Assembly: GCA_963169595.1 (NCBI GenBank)
Contig: CAUJFM010000324.1
Location: 1 to 5,462, forward strand
DNA length: 5,462 nt
Reading direction: 5' to 3'
DNA from: Bacteroidota bacterium
GTDB lineage: Bacteria > Bacteroidota > Bacteroidia > Flavobacteriales_F > PHOS-HE28
Shown: positions 1-5,462 of the stretch, in pieces
Position numbering within the stretch: the first letter of the stretch is position 1
Layout: each line of letters opens with the position of its first letter
The notes under the pieces: model-generated
Told to the model about the DNA's origin: nothing
Databases searched by the model: none
What the model saw: the letters and a program-made list of their open reading frames with translations, nothing else
Position numbers and translations under genes: made by a program

Positions 1-242
1 TCGCCGACCGCATCGACCGCTGGTTCTGGTGGGGGCTGGGCCTCGTCGGGCTCGAGATCGCGACGCTGCTCCTCTTCCGCATGAGCTGCCCGCTCACCGT
101 GGTGGCCCGCCGGTACTCCGCTTCGCAACGCGCCAACTTCGATATCTACCTGCCCGAGTGGCTTGCGCGCCACAACAAGACCATCTACTCGGTGATCATG
201 GGCGTGGTGCTGGTGGGGTTGGTGTGGCGGTTGGTGGGGTAG
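1..242 (+). CDS. Small integral membrane protein with CPLT motif, 3' part only
   Basis: This reading frame is open from the left edge (first full codon at 3) and ends at TAG 240-242, giving 79 visible residues; the start lies outside the window. Two hydrophobic helices are visible, residues about 7-26 (around WFWWGLGLVGLEIATLLLF) and 62-78 (SVIMGVVLVGLVWRLV). Between them is a polar stretch with SCPLTVVARRYS and then NFDIYLPEWLARHNK. The CPLT motif beside a helix, followed by an aromatic-rich loop, recalls small conserved membrane proteins of unknown function; DUF2784 proteins also carry CPLT, but I cannot assign the family. Base composition is about 72% GC, like the chromosomal core, and codon third positions are mostly G or C, which supports real coding. 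The gene converges on the minus-strand genes to its right. No biochemical role can be read from the sequence. Confidence 0.72.
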   Translation, partial: ADRIDRWFWWGLGLVGLEIATLLLFRMSCPLTVVARRYSASQRANFDIYLPEWLARHNKTIYSVIMGVVLVGLVWRLVG

Positions 243-249
243 GTAAGGC

Positions 250-348
250 CGGTGTGGTTCCAGCATCATCCCGACCACCGCAGAGGATCCCCGCATTCGA
301 CCGGCATTCTCTGCGACTCTGCAGCCTCGTTTGGTGCGAACCACACTG
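250..348. repeat. Nested inverted repeats in a convergent intergenic gap
   Basis: Two inverted repeats lie inside one another between the stop codons of converging genes (242 and 353). The outer arms are 250-260 and 338-348: nine perfect pairs (GTGTGGTTC with GAACCACAC), then one G-T wobble and one more pair. The inner arms are 279-288 and 306-315: ten pairs with one G-T wobble, enclosing a 17-base loop. A transcript from either strand could therefore fold into a long two-part stem. The position suits a bidirectional transcription end, but there is no T-run after either arm, so an ordinary intrinsic terminator is not demonstrated. It could also be a structured RNA end or chance. Confidence 0.45.
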
Positions 349-352
349 TCAG

Positions 353-688
353 CTACCGTTCTATCCTGAATGTTCGCGCTTCATGCTTTTTGAAAACCAT
401 GACCACGGGGTCACTCAATGACACGCTATCACCTCGGTCCACGTATTGATGGAACGTTACACCAACGCTATCCTTTGCATAGGGTATCAATACCCTATCC
501 CAGTTCGCAAATGTGACATGGGTACTTCCCTTCTGCATGATACAGAACCGAACTCTGCCCGTATAGGTTGTCCTTGGCTCAAAGGAACCCAGCCAGAACA
601 TGAAGAGTCCCCATAGTGAGACCAAGAGAATGCCTGGTATCATTCTCTGCAAGGTGGTCTCTTCGTTCGGGTCTCGAGGATACATCAT
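353..688 (-). CDS. Small single-span membrane protein of unknown function, GDS motif
   Basis: The gene encodes 111 residues from ATG 688 (a second ATG follows directly at 685) to TAG at 353-355. The residue pattern looks genuine: a short charged N-terminus (about residues 5-15), one hydrophobic helix at about 16-36 (IPGILLVSLWGLFMFWLG), then a beta-rich tail of about 75 residues ending in KKHEARTFRIER. The tail contains YTGRV near residue 42 and YVDRGDSVSLSD near 82-93. This resembles small membrane-anchored Bacteroidota proteins I recall with a GK(V/I) strand, a GDS(I/V) turn and a final basic strand; that is a resemblance, not an identification. No catalytic motif is visible. By the positive-inside rule the N-terminus would be cytoplasmic and the tail periplasmic. 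The gene lies 77 bp downstream of the 149-residue gene on the same strand, so the two may share a transcript. GC content is about 48%, well below ftsK. Confidence 0.6.
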   Translation of the reverse strand: MMYPRDPNEETTLQRMIPGILLVSLWGLFMFWLGSFEPRTTYTGRVRFCIMQKGSTHVTFANWDRVLIPYAKDSVGVTFHQYVDRGDSVSLSDPVVMVFKKHEARTFRIER

Positions 689-765
689 CCTGACTCGTCC
701 TGATATGGGTTCACGCCCCGTTGCACTACATGCAGCAGGACCCTGCTAAGTTGGAGATGCGATGA

Positions 766-1215
766 TCATGCGGAGGCCAGGATGATGTAAATGCATCTGG
801 TCATTTCTCCATCCTGACCTTGAAATTCCGAGTAACGAACGGAGAATCGATCTGGCAAACCACTCAGGTGGATCATTTGCGCTTCGTACAATGTTTCAAT
901 CCAGCTCCTGGACTCAGGATTATAGACATACAATGATGGAGGAGTAATTGAAAGTTCAGACTCGAGTTCGACTTTACTACGAAAATTCATGCCAATGGGA
1001 GTGGCACCTGACACAAGTGGAATCGCCAGTAGGACGCACTCATGCTTTCCTTCAAGTTCTAAGGAAGCCACCTCCAAGGCTCTTAACCCATTATCGACCC
1101 AAGTGGATCTATCCGAACTGTCATGGGTCAGATCATCAATGTGAAGGTCATTGAATGAAGTCCATGCACCGTTAAGACACTCCCTTATCCAGCTCTGTAT
1201 TCGCTCGCGATTCAT
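766..1215 (-). CDS. Hypothetical soluble protein, 149 residues, no recognised family
   Basis: The start is well fixed: ATG 1213-1215 is preceded two codons upstream by an in-frame TGA (1219-1221). The stop is TGA at 766-768. The product is 149 residues, acidic overall, with no signal peptide and no membrane helix. The N-terminus (about 1-30) looks helical and amphipathic (RIQSWIRECLNGAWTSFNDL). The rest alternates hydrophobic strands and turns, for example CVLLAIPLV at 60-68, SLYVYNP at 94-100 and CIYIILASA at the C-terminus, suggesting a compact alpha/beta fold. Cysteines are at 13, 60 and 141. I recognise no enzyme motif or family. GC content is about 42-48%, much lower than ftsK. Its size, acidity and low GC would suit an accessory or immunity-type protein, but nothing in the sequence shows this. 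A weak promoter candidate lies about 90 bp upstream (1304-1311). Confidence 0.6.
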   Translation of the reverse strand: MNRERIQSWIRECLNGAWTSFNDLHIDDLTHDSSDRSTWVDNGLRALEVASLELEGKHECVLLAIPLVSGATPIGMNFRSKVELESELSITPPSLYVYNPESRSWIETLYEAQMIHLSGLPDRFSVRYSEFQGQDGEMTRCIYIILASA

Positions 1216-1303
1216 GCTTCAAGGTGTAACCTCTACTTCCGCAGGTCATCCGCCGGGAACACGCGTCACAACGCCCACGGGTCACCCTGCTGCTCCTTTC
1301 CAC

Positions 1304-1311
1304 CAAAGTAA
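1304..1311 (-). promoter_or_regulatory. Weak candidate -7 box for the 149-residue gene
   Basis: On the minus strand these bases read TTACTTTG, matching the Bacteroidota -7 consensus TAnnTTTG at all fixed positions but the second. It lies about 90 bp before the ATG at 1215, and no other plausible promoter is seen in the gap. No convincing TTG -33 element sits at the right distance. An AAAGGAG stretch (1293-1299) follows but is too far from the ATG to be its ribosome binding site. The match is short and could be chance. Confidence 0.25.
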
Positions 1312-1405
1312 CAACAGCATCAATTACGTCTTGTGAGGTAGTCCGTTCCGGACTCGGTCATGGCTTGGATTAGTTTCCATTACCGTCTTGAGGCCGCATA
1401 GTCCG

Positions 1406-1473
1406 GCCTCTTGCATCCTGTCGCTTGGGGTAGGGGAGTGGCCCACTGGATCCTCCCGCGCCTCTTGCATCCT
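1406..1473. repeat. 14-bp direct repeat, 54-bp period
   Basis: The sequence GCCTCTTGCATCCT occurs exactly at 1406-1419 and again at 1460-1473, separated by 40 bases. The left copy overlaps the right arm of the GAGGCC/GGCCTC palindrome (1390-1410), and the intervening DNA carries a small GGGAG/CTCCC stem. An exact 14-mer recurring within 70 bases is unlikely by chance. It could be the edge of a tandem repeat with a 54-bp unit, a dispersed intergenic element, or a pair of protein-binding sites downstream of the lipoprotein gene. Only one full unit plus the start of a second is present. Confidence 0.55.
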
Positions 1474-1501
1474 CACCGGTATTGGTCCGTGAACAGGTTG
1501 T

Positions 1502-2101
1502 TCACTGCCTTGTGACCGCCCCGGGCTTCGATGGATGTGAGATGCCGAGATGGATCATTCCAGCAAAACCTTCCAGGTGTCTCCGTGCACCCGAGTTCAG
1601 CTGGCTCCACATGGCCTCTTCCTTGATGCGGGCGATCCGTTCTTCCCGATCGGATGGGAAAGGGGCCGTGTTGCAGGGCACCCAACAGGTCTCGTTGACC
1701 GCCGGCCGGCCATTGATCCGCGGATCGGAAACGGTCACCGTAAAGCTGCTGTCCCGCGTTTCGATGAGGAGGTCATACGTCAGGGTAGCCGTCCCTTTGA
1801 GGTCTCCAGCCTCGTACTTCAAGTTGACCGTATCCCTGCCTACCAAGGTGTTGGCCGCTTCATCCTTGCGGATCAGGGTCGGACGTGACCAGGTGGTGTC
1901 CTGGAACCATGCTTCAACAAGCTGCAGGAGCTCATCAGCTGATCTCGGATAGGGAAGGGTGCTACGAAACTCATATCCGCCCTGCGATGTCGCCGGTGTT
2001 GAAGCTTCGGACAATTCCGGAACACTTGTCGGAGAGGAAGAGCAACCCACGACCAGCACACAAGCGATGGCCAATATGCGCGAAAGGCTCTTGATGCGCA
2101 T
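1502..2101 (-). CDS. DUF4468-like lipoprotein
   Basis: The gene encodes 199 residues from ATG 2099-2101 to TGA 1502-1504. It begins with a classic lipoprotein signal: basic MRIKSLSR, hydrophobic ILAIACVLVV, then lipobox VVGC with Cys20 as the expected lipidated residue, followed by a serine-rich linker. Residues about 43-127 (starting YEFRSTLPYPRSADELL, with AWFQDTTW and ending FTVTVSDPRI) fit the pattern of DUF4468, a Bacteroidota domain of unknown function with an alpha/beta fold. A C-terminal tail of about 70 residues follows, with Cys139 and Cys143 and a charged helix near 151-165. The product should sit in the outer or inner membrane facing the periplasm. The start lies 11 bp after the ftsK stop on the same strand, so co-transcription is likely. 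A GGAGG stretch (2120-2124) inside the ftsK end is about 18 bases before the ATG, a little far for a good ribosome binding site. GC content is about 55%, below ftsK. The frame stays open upstream into ftsK, but that part is a shadow. Confidence 0.82.
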   Translation of the reverse strand: MRIKSLSRILAIACVLVVGCSSSPTSVPELSEASTPATSQGGYEFRSTLPYPRSADELLQLVEAWFQDTTWSRPTLIRKDEAANTLVGRDTVNLKYEAGDLKGTATLTYDLLIETRDSSFTVTVSDPRINGRPAVNETCWVPCNTAPFPSDREERIARIKEEAMWSQLNSGARRHLEGFAGMIHLGISHPSKPGAVTRQ

Positions 2102-2112
2102 GCACGTAGGTA

Positions 2113-4728
2113 TCAGAATCCTCCCACACCCGGCCCTGCGGCCACACCCTGGTTGAGGTGCGCGGCCAGGGCGGCCTCGTTGGGGATCATCACGCGGCGG
2201 GCCTTGCTGCCCTCGAAGGGCCCCAGCACACCGGCGGCCTCCAGCTGGTCCACGATGCGGCCGGCGCGGTTGTAGCCGAGCTTCAGTTTGCGCTGGATCA
2301 GGCTGGTGCTGCCCTGTTGCGTCTGCACCACCAGGCGCGCCGCCTCCTCGAACATGCTGTCGCGCTCGCCGTCCTCCAGCTCCACGCCGCCCTCGCCCTC
2401 CTCGGTGGGCACCTCCGGCAGCAGCAGCGCATCCGGGTAGCCCCGCTGCCCGCCGATGAACTCCGTGATCTTCTCCACCTCCGGCGTGTCCACGAAGGCG
2501 CACTGGATGCGGATGAGGTCGTTGCCCGTGCTCAGCAGCATGTCCCCACGGCCGATGAGTTGCTCGGCGCCGCCCGCGTCCAGGATGGTGCGGCTGTCGA
2601 TCTTGCTCGTCACCCGGAAGGCGATGCGCGCCGGGAAGTTGGCCTTGATCGTGCCCGTGATGATGTTCACGCTCGGGCGCTGCGTGGCGATGATCAGGTG
2701 GATGCCGATGGCGCGCGCCAGCTGGGCCAGGCGGGCAATGGGCGTCTCCACCTCGCGGCCCGCCGTCATGATCAGGTCCGCGAACTCGTCCACCACCAGC
2801 ACGATGTAGGGGAGGTAGCGGTGCCCGTTCTCCGGGTTCAACCGGCGGCTGATGAACTTGGCGTTGTACTCCTTGATGTTGCGGACCTGCGCATCCTTCA
2901 GCAGCTCGTAGCGCTCGTCCATCTCAATGCACAGGCTGTTCAGCGTGGCCACCACCTTCTTCGTGTCGGTGATGATCGCCTCGCCCTCGCCCGGCAGCTT
3001 GGCCAGGAAGTGCCGCTCGATCTTGTTGAAGAGCGTCAGTTCCACCTTCTTCGGGTCCACCAACACGAACTTGATCTGGCTGGGGTGCTTCTTGTACAGC
3101 AGGCTCACCAGGATCGCGTTCAGGCCCACCGACTTGCCCTGGCCCGTGGCACCGGCCATCAGCAGGTGCGGCATCTTCGCCAGGTCGGTCACGAAGGTCT
3201 CGTTGCTGATCGTCTTGCCCAGCACGATCGGCAGGTCCGCCCCGCTGTTCTGGAACTTCTCGCTCGCCACCACCGCGCGCATGCCCACCACCTGCGGCTT
3301 GCTGTTGGGTACCTCGATGCCGATGGTGCCCTTGCCCGGGATCGGCGCGATGATGCGGATGCCCAGCGCGGCCAGGCTCAGCGCGATGTCGTCCTCCAGG
3401 TTCTTGATCTTGCTGATCCGCACCCCCGCCTTCGGGATGATCTCGTACAGCGTCACCGTGGGACCGATCGTCGCCTTGATCTTGTCGATGCCGATGTTGT
3501 AGTGACCCAGGGTCTCCACAATGCGGTCCTTGTTGGCCTCCAACTCCTCCTTGGTCACGGTGATCTCGCCCGTGCCATGGTCCACCAGCAGGTCCAGCGG
3601 CGGCTGCTCGTAGCTGCTCAGGTCCAGCTTGGGGTCATACTCCCCGAACTCCTGCAGCTTCGCCTCGATCTGGTCCTCGCTCAGCACCTCCTCGGCCTGG
3701 GCCACCTGCACGTCCATGCCGTTCAGGTTGCCGGTGAGGTCGGCCGCCGCCAGCACGGGGCTCATGATCGGGTCCTGCACCTCCAGCGGCGTCTGCTCAA
3801 AGGTGAGCGGCGTGGCCACCACCACCTCCTCGGGCACTTCCTCTTCCTCGATCGGGTCCAGCTCGGCCTCCACCACTTCCTCTTCCTCCTCGATCGCTTC
3901 TTCCTCCTCCAAAGCAGGCTCCTCGGCCTCGGCCAAGGGGATGTCCACCGGCACCACGGGCGGCACGGTGGTCTTCATCCGCACGCCGTTCGCGGCGCTT
4001 GGCGTCGGCGGCACCTCGAAGTCGTCCTCCTCTTCCTCCTTCAGCGCGGCGATGGGGCGCAGGTTGCGCAGCTTGTCGAAAGCCCCGCCCAGCCACTGGA
4101 AGCTGAGGTTGAAGGTGTACACGGCGAAGGCCCCGGCGGCGAACACGATCAGCGCCCCGGCCCCAAAGTTGCCCAGCAGGGTGGTGAGGTGGCGGGTGAT
4201 GGAGAAGCCCACGCCGCCGCCTAGGAACATCAGCTCACCGCGGAAGAAGAAGCCCATCAGCGCGGGCAGCCACACCATGGTCATGGCCGTCCAGCCCAGC
4301 GTGCGGCCGGCCGGCAGCAGCCAGCTGCCCAGCAGGATGCGGATTCCGCCCAGGAAGCTCCACAGCGGCAGCGCGAAAGCCGCCAGTCCGAACCACGTGA
4401 AGATGAACTGGTGCGCGGTGAGGGCGCCCAGCTTGCCCAGCCAGTTCTCCGCCCGCACGTCCGTGCTGAACACCTCGGTCCACGGACGCGCCGTCAGGTC
4501 CTGGTCCACGCGCCAGGTGAAGAGGTAGCTGATGAAGGCCACCAGCAGGTAGGCGCTGAGCAGCACCAGGAAGAGCCCGGCCACCTTGTGGGTGCGTTCA
4601 TCGGCCAGGAAGGCCTTGAAGCGGGCCCAACGACCTTCGCCGGCAGGTTCCTTCGCGCGACTGCGCTTCTTCGGCGCGGCCTCTTCGGTGCGGTCCTCCC
4701 GCAGGCGGTTGCTCTTTTCCTTGGCCAC
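2113..4728 (-). CDS. ftsK: DNA translocase FtsK
   Basis: FtsK is a septum-anchored, ATP-driven DNA pump that moves the chromosome terminus and supports XerCD-dif dimer resolution at division. With the GTG start at 4728 the protein has 871 residues, usual for Bacteroidota. A basic N-terminus leads to four membrane segments at about 50-72, 107-135, 145-163 and 187-206. An acidic, low-complexity linker follows at about 229-310, much shorter than in E. coli FtsK. The alpha/beta motor domain (about 370-760) has Walker A GATGQGKS at 526-533, DPKKVEL near 558-564, Walker B ending VVDE at 645-648, and ATQRPSVNIITG near 681-692. The C-terminal gamma winged helix (about 785-850, with GSTSLIQRKLKLGYNRAGRIVDQLE) is the DNA-orienting domain. 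No in-frame ATG exists near the start. GTG (4728, giving MAKEK) is chosen, but TTG at 4734 is an alternative, nine bases after a GGGAA. The stop is TGA 2113-2115. It shares a strand with the lipoprotein 11 bp downstream. Confidence 0.97.
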   Translation of the reverse strand: MAKEKSNRLREDRTEEAAPKKRSRAKEPAGEGRWARFKAFLADERTHKVAGLFLVLLSAYLLVAFISYLFTWRVDQDLTARPWTEVFSTDVRAENWLGKLGALTAHQFIFTWFGLAAFALPLWSFLGGIRILLGSWLLPAGRTLGWTAMTMVWLPALMGFFFRGELMFLGGGVGFSITRHLTTLLGNFGAGALIVFAAGAFAVYTFNLSFQWLGGAFDKLRNLRPIAALKEEEEDDFEVPPTPSAANGVRMKTTVPPVVPVDIPLAEAEEPALEEEEAIEEEEEVVEAELDPIEEEEVPEEVVVATPLTFEQTPLEVQDPIMSPVLAAADLTGNLNGMDVQVAQAEEVLSEDQIEAKLQEFGEYDPKLDLSSYEQPPLDLLVDHGTGEITVTKEELEANKDRIVETLGHYNIGIDKIKATIGPTVTLYEIIPKAGVRISKIKNLEDDIALSLAALGIRIIAPIPGKGTIGIEVPNSKPQVVGMRAVVASEKFQNSGADLPIVLGKTISNETFVTDLAKMPHLLMAGATGQGKSVGLNAILVSLLYKKHPSQIKFVLVDPKKVELTLFNKIERHFLAKLPGEGEAIITDTKKVVATLNSLCIEMDERYELLKDAQVRNIKEYNAKFISRRLNPENGHRYLPYIVLVVDEFADLIMTAGREVETPIARLAQLARAIGIHLIIATQRPSVNIITGTIKANFPARIAFRVTSKIDSRTILDAGGAEQLIGRGDMLLSTGNDLIRIQCAFVDTPEVEKITEFIGGQRGYPDALLLPEVPTEEGEGGVELEDGERDSMFEEAARLVVQTQQGSTSLIQRKLKLGYNRAGRIVDQLEAAGVLGPFEGSKARRVMIPNEAALAAHLNQGVAAGPGVGGF
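3838..3945 (-). repeat. Glu-codon low-complexity tract in the ftsK linker
   Basis: The plus strand here is rich in TCC and TTC triplets, which on the coding strand are runs of GAG and GAA. They encode Glu-rich clusters such as EEEEAIEEEEEVVEAE between the FtsK membrane region and the motor. This is the usual disordered linker of FtsK, and the repetitive codons make it prone to length change. A second short cluster of the same kind lies at about 4018-4043. Confidence 0.7.
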
Positions 4729-4743
4729 GTGCAAATGGGGCGT

Positions 4744-4759
4744 TCCCGCGTGTGCGGGA
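4744..4759 (-). promoter_or_regulatory. Small hairpin in the ftsK leader
   Basis: TCCCGC (4744-4749) and GCGGGA (4754-4759) form a perfect six-pair stem with a four-base loop. It falls between the predicted ftsK promoter and the start codon, so it would lie at the very 5' end of the leader RNA. The start-proximal arm includes the GGGAA that could serve as a ribosome binding site for the TTG start, so folding might mask it. Any regulatory role is inference. Confidence 0.35.
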
Positions 4760-4765
4760 GGCGAC

Positions 4766-4793
4766 CAAAAGTATCCGGGCGCCTCAGGGACAA
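4766..4793 (-). promoter_or_regulatory. Probable Bacteroidota-type promoter for ftsK
   Basis: Read on the minus strand, 4773-4766 is TACTTTTG, a full match to the Bacteroidota primary-sigma -7 consensus TAnnTTTG. A TTG at 4793-4791 lies 17 bases upstream, near the usual spacing for the -33 element. Transcription would begin around 4760, some 30 bases before the ftsK start codon. The TTG sits in the loop of the upstream terminator-like hairpin and may be coincidental; the -7 box is the stronger evidence. The CTTTT of this box could also act as the T-run of that terminator. Confidence 0.55.
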
Positions 4794-4810
4794 CGGTCCC
4801 GGGCGCCCGG
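4775..4810 (-). terminator. GC-rich terminator-like hairpin after the GLPGLI/DUF4412-like gene
   Basis: CCGGGCGCC (4775-4783) pairs perfectly with GGCGCCCGG (4802-4810). Inside this nine-pair stem a second stem forms between GGGA (4787-4790) and TCCC (4797-4800) around a six-base loop. On the minus strand the hairpin lies 39 bases after the stop codon at 4850 and is followed at once by ATACTTTTGG, a short and imperfect T-run. The placement and stability fit an intrinsic terminator that insulates ftsK from its upstream neighbour. The imperfect T-run is the weak point. Confidence 0.6.
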
Positions 4811-4849
4811 CTATTATCAACAGAAGGGTGGTGGTAAGGCGCGTGGTCG

Positions 4850-5462
4850 TTACATCGAGAAGGTGCCCAGCACCTCGGCCAGCTCGTTGTTCAGCACTTC
4901 GGCCGGCACCGCCTGGTATTCCTGCTTCACCTGGAACTTGGCGCGGTCCACCTCGCTGGGCGTCACCGTGATGGCCTCCAGGCGCATGCGCATGCCGTAT
5001 TGGAGCAGGTCGTAGCGCAGCAGCACCCCCGGGATCTCTGCAAAGGGGCCGAACCAGTTGGGGTTCTTCAGGTCAATGCGGTCGGTGTACCACACCTCCA
5101 CTTCGCCCTGGTCGATGCCGCTGAACACCGCCACGGCCTTCTTGCAGGGGTATCCGGCGATGGTGTCCACCTCCTGCGTGTGAAGGATCACCGGCTTTTC
5201 CTGTCCGGCATTGAACAGCCCCAGGTCGGCGGGCAGGATGTGGGACACGAGCTTCTTGCTCATCAGGCTCAGGTGGTAGTCCATCGCCTGGGCCTTGTTG
5301 TCGGCCACCATGATGGTGCGGAACACCCCCATGCCGGCGCTCAGTTCGGCCACCTGCCGATCGTCGCAGAAGGTCACGGTGGTGCGTTCGGGCAGCATGC
5401 CGGCCATCAGCCCGTTGGGGTCGTATTCCGGGAAGGTGAGGGCATACTCGATCACCCCTTCG
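4850..5462 (-). CDS. GLPGLI/DUF4412-like periplasmic protein, 3' part only
   Basis: The frame is open from the right edge (last complete codon at 5459-5461) to TAA 4850-4852. About 203 residues are visible and the N-terminus, presumably with a signal peptide, is missing. A GTG at 5453-5455 is not the real start, because the preceding codons already give the typical opening strand (EGVIEYALTF). Family features follow in order: LPERTTVTF near residue 25, a central segment with MSKKLV, AGYPCKKAVAVF (about 104-115), the VWYTD strand (about 124-128), IPGVLLRYDL (about 146-155), which corresponds to the GLPGLI-type signature, and a final helix ending EVLGTFSM. These are traits of secreted Bacteroidota proteins in the GLPGLI/DUF4412 group, whose function is unknown. 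The gene lies upstream of ftsK on the same strand but is separated from it by a terminator-like hairpin and a promoter candidate, so it is probably a separate unit. GC content is about 58-67%, similar to the core genes. Confidence 0.8.
   Translation of the reverse strand, partial: EGVIEYALTFPEYDPNGLMAGMLPERTTVTFCDDRQVAELSAGMGVFRTIMVADNKAQAMDYHLSLMSKKLVSHILPADLGLFNAGQEKPVILHTQEVDTIAGYPCKKAVAVFSGIDQGEVEVWYTDRIDLKNPNWFGPFAEIPGVLLRYDLLQYGMRMRLEAITVTPSEVDRAKFQVKQEYQAVPAEVLNNELAEVLGTFSM

Larger units (their letters stand above)
1216..1501. other. Gene-free intergenic stretch with short palindromes
   Basis: No frame here gives a convincing protein. It separates the DUF4468-like lipoprotein (stop at 1502) from the 149-residue gene (start at 1215), so the minus-strand genes probably form two transcription units. 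Short stem-forming sequences are AGTCCG/CGGACT at 1340-1345 and 1349-1354 (3-base loop), GAGGCC/GGCCTC at 1390-1395 and 1405-1410 (9-base loop), GGGAG/CTCCC at 1434-1438 and 1453-1457, and GTGAAC/GTTCAC at 1489-1494 and 1500-1505, the last overlapping the lipoprotein stop codon. None is followed by a clear T-run on the minus strand, so none is called as a terminator. Confidence 0.6.

Noticed and set aside
29..421. A 130-codon plus-strand frame over the left end
   Set aside because: It is Arg/Pro-rich in the first part, out of frame with the convincing membrane protein ending at 242, and runs across the stop of that gene and antisense to the 111-residue gene.
734..747. Palindrome AGCAGG-AC-CCTGCT between the two small genes as a terminator
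   Set aside because: The loop is too tight for the full stem, only five pairs remain, and there is no T-run on either strand.
1482..1952. Plus-strand frame of 156 codons antisense to the lipoprotein
   Set aside because: No domain, no signal; the minus-strand lipoprotein with lipobox and DUF4468-like pattern explains the region.
2102..2503. Possible N-terminal extension of the DUF4468-like lipoprotein into ftsK
   Set aside because: The extension is Arg/Gly/Ala-rich shadow of the ftsK 3' end, while the ATG at 2101 begins a perfect lipoprotein signal peptide.
2158..4224. A 688-codon open frame on the plus strand antisense to ftsK
   Set aside because: Its translation is a low-complexity mix of L, R, H, Q, A and V with no domain, as expected from the antisense of a GC-rich gene; ftsK on the other strand is unmistakable.
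3629..4528. A 299-codon plus-strand open frame rich in serine
   Set aside because: The serine runs are the antisense reading of the Glu-codon linker of ftsK; no independent coding signal.
4411..4971. Plus-strand frame of 186 codons crossing the ftsK start
   Set aside because: It spans ftsK, its promoter region and the end of the GLPGLI/DUF4412-like gene in antisense and has a low-complexity composition.
1..5462. CRISPR array, tRNA or rRNA gene, transposase, or integrase
   Set aside because: No regularly spaced repeats, cloverleaf-like sequence, rRNA segment or recombinase motif was seen on either strand.

Overview
The window looks like chromosome from a GC-rich member of the Bacteroidota, most likely a Flavobacteriales-type lineage. 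This rests on three things. The FtsK has the Bacteroidota-style Walker A segment GATGQGKSVGLNAIL. It is flanked by two protein types largely confined to that phylum, a GLPGLI/DUF4412-like secreted protein and a DUF4468-like lipoprotein. A sequence matching the Bacteroidota -7 promoter box TAnnTTTG (here TACTTTTG) sits just upstream of ftsK. The species assignment is inference; no rRNA or other marker is present.

Layout, left to right. Positions 1-242 (+) hold the 3' end of a small two-helix membrane protein with a CPLT motif. Positions 243-352 are a convergent intergenic gap with two nested inverted repeats. Positions 353-688 (-) and 766-1215 (-) encode two small proteins I cannot assign: a 111-residue single-span membrane protein and a 149-residue soluble protein. 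Both lie in DNA of clearly lower GC (about 42-48% in sampled lines, against about 70% in ftsK). Positions 1216-1501 contain no gene but hold several short palindromes and a 14-bp direct repeat. Positions 1502-2101 (-) encode a DUF4468-like lipoprotein. Positions 2113-4728 (-) encode the complete FtsK DNA translocase. Positions 4735-4849 hold a GC-rich terminator-like hairpin followed at once by the probable ftsK promoter. Positions 4850-5462 (-) hold the 3' part of a GLPGLI/DUF4412-like periplasmic protein that runs off the right edge.

The core is the ftsK-lipoprotein pair, 11 bp apart on the same strand and so probably co-transcribed. FtsK anchors at the division septum and pumps DNA to finish chromosome segregation. 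From recollection, lolA (lipoprotein carrier) often follows ftsK in Flavobacteriia; here a DUF4468-like lipoprotein occupies that place. The low-GC gene pair at 353-1215 is the part of the window least explained by known families. I see no RNA gene, CRISPR array, transposase or prophage gene.
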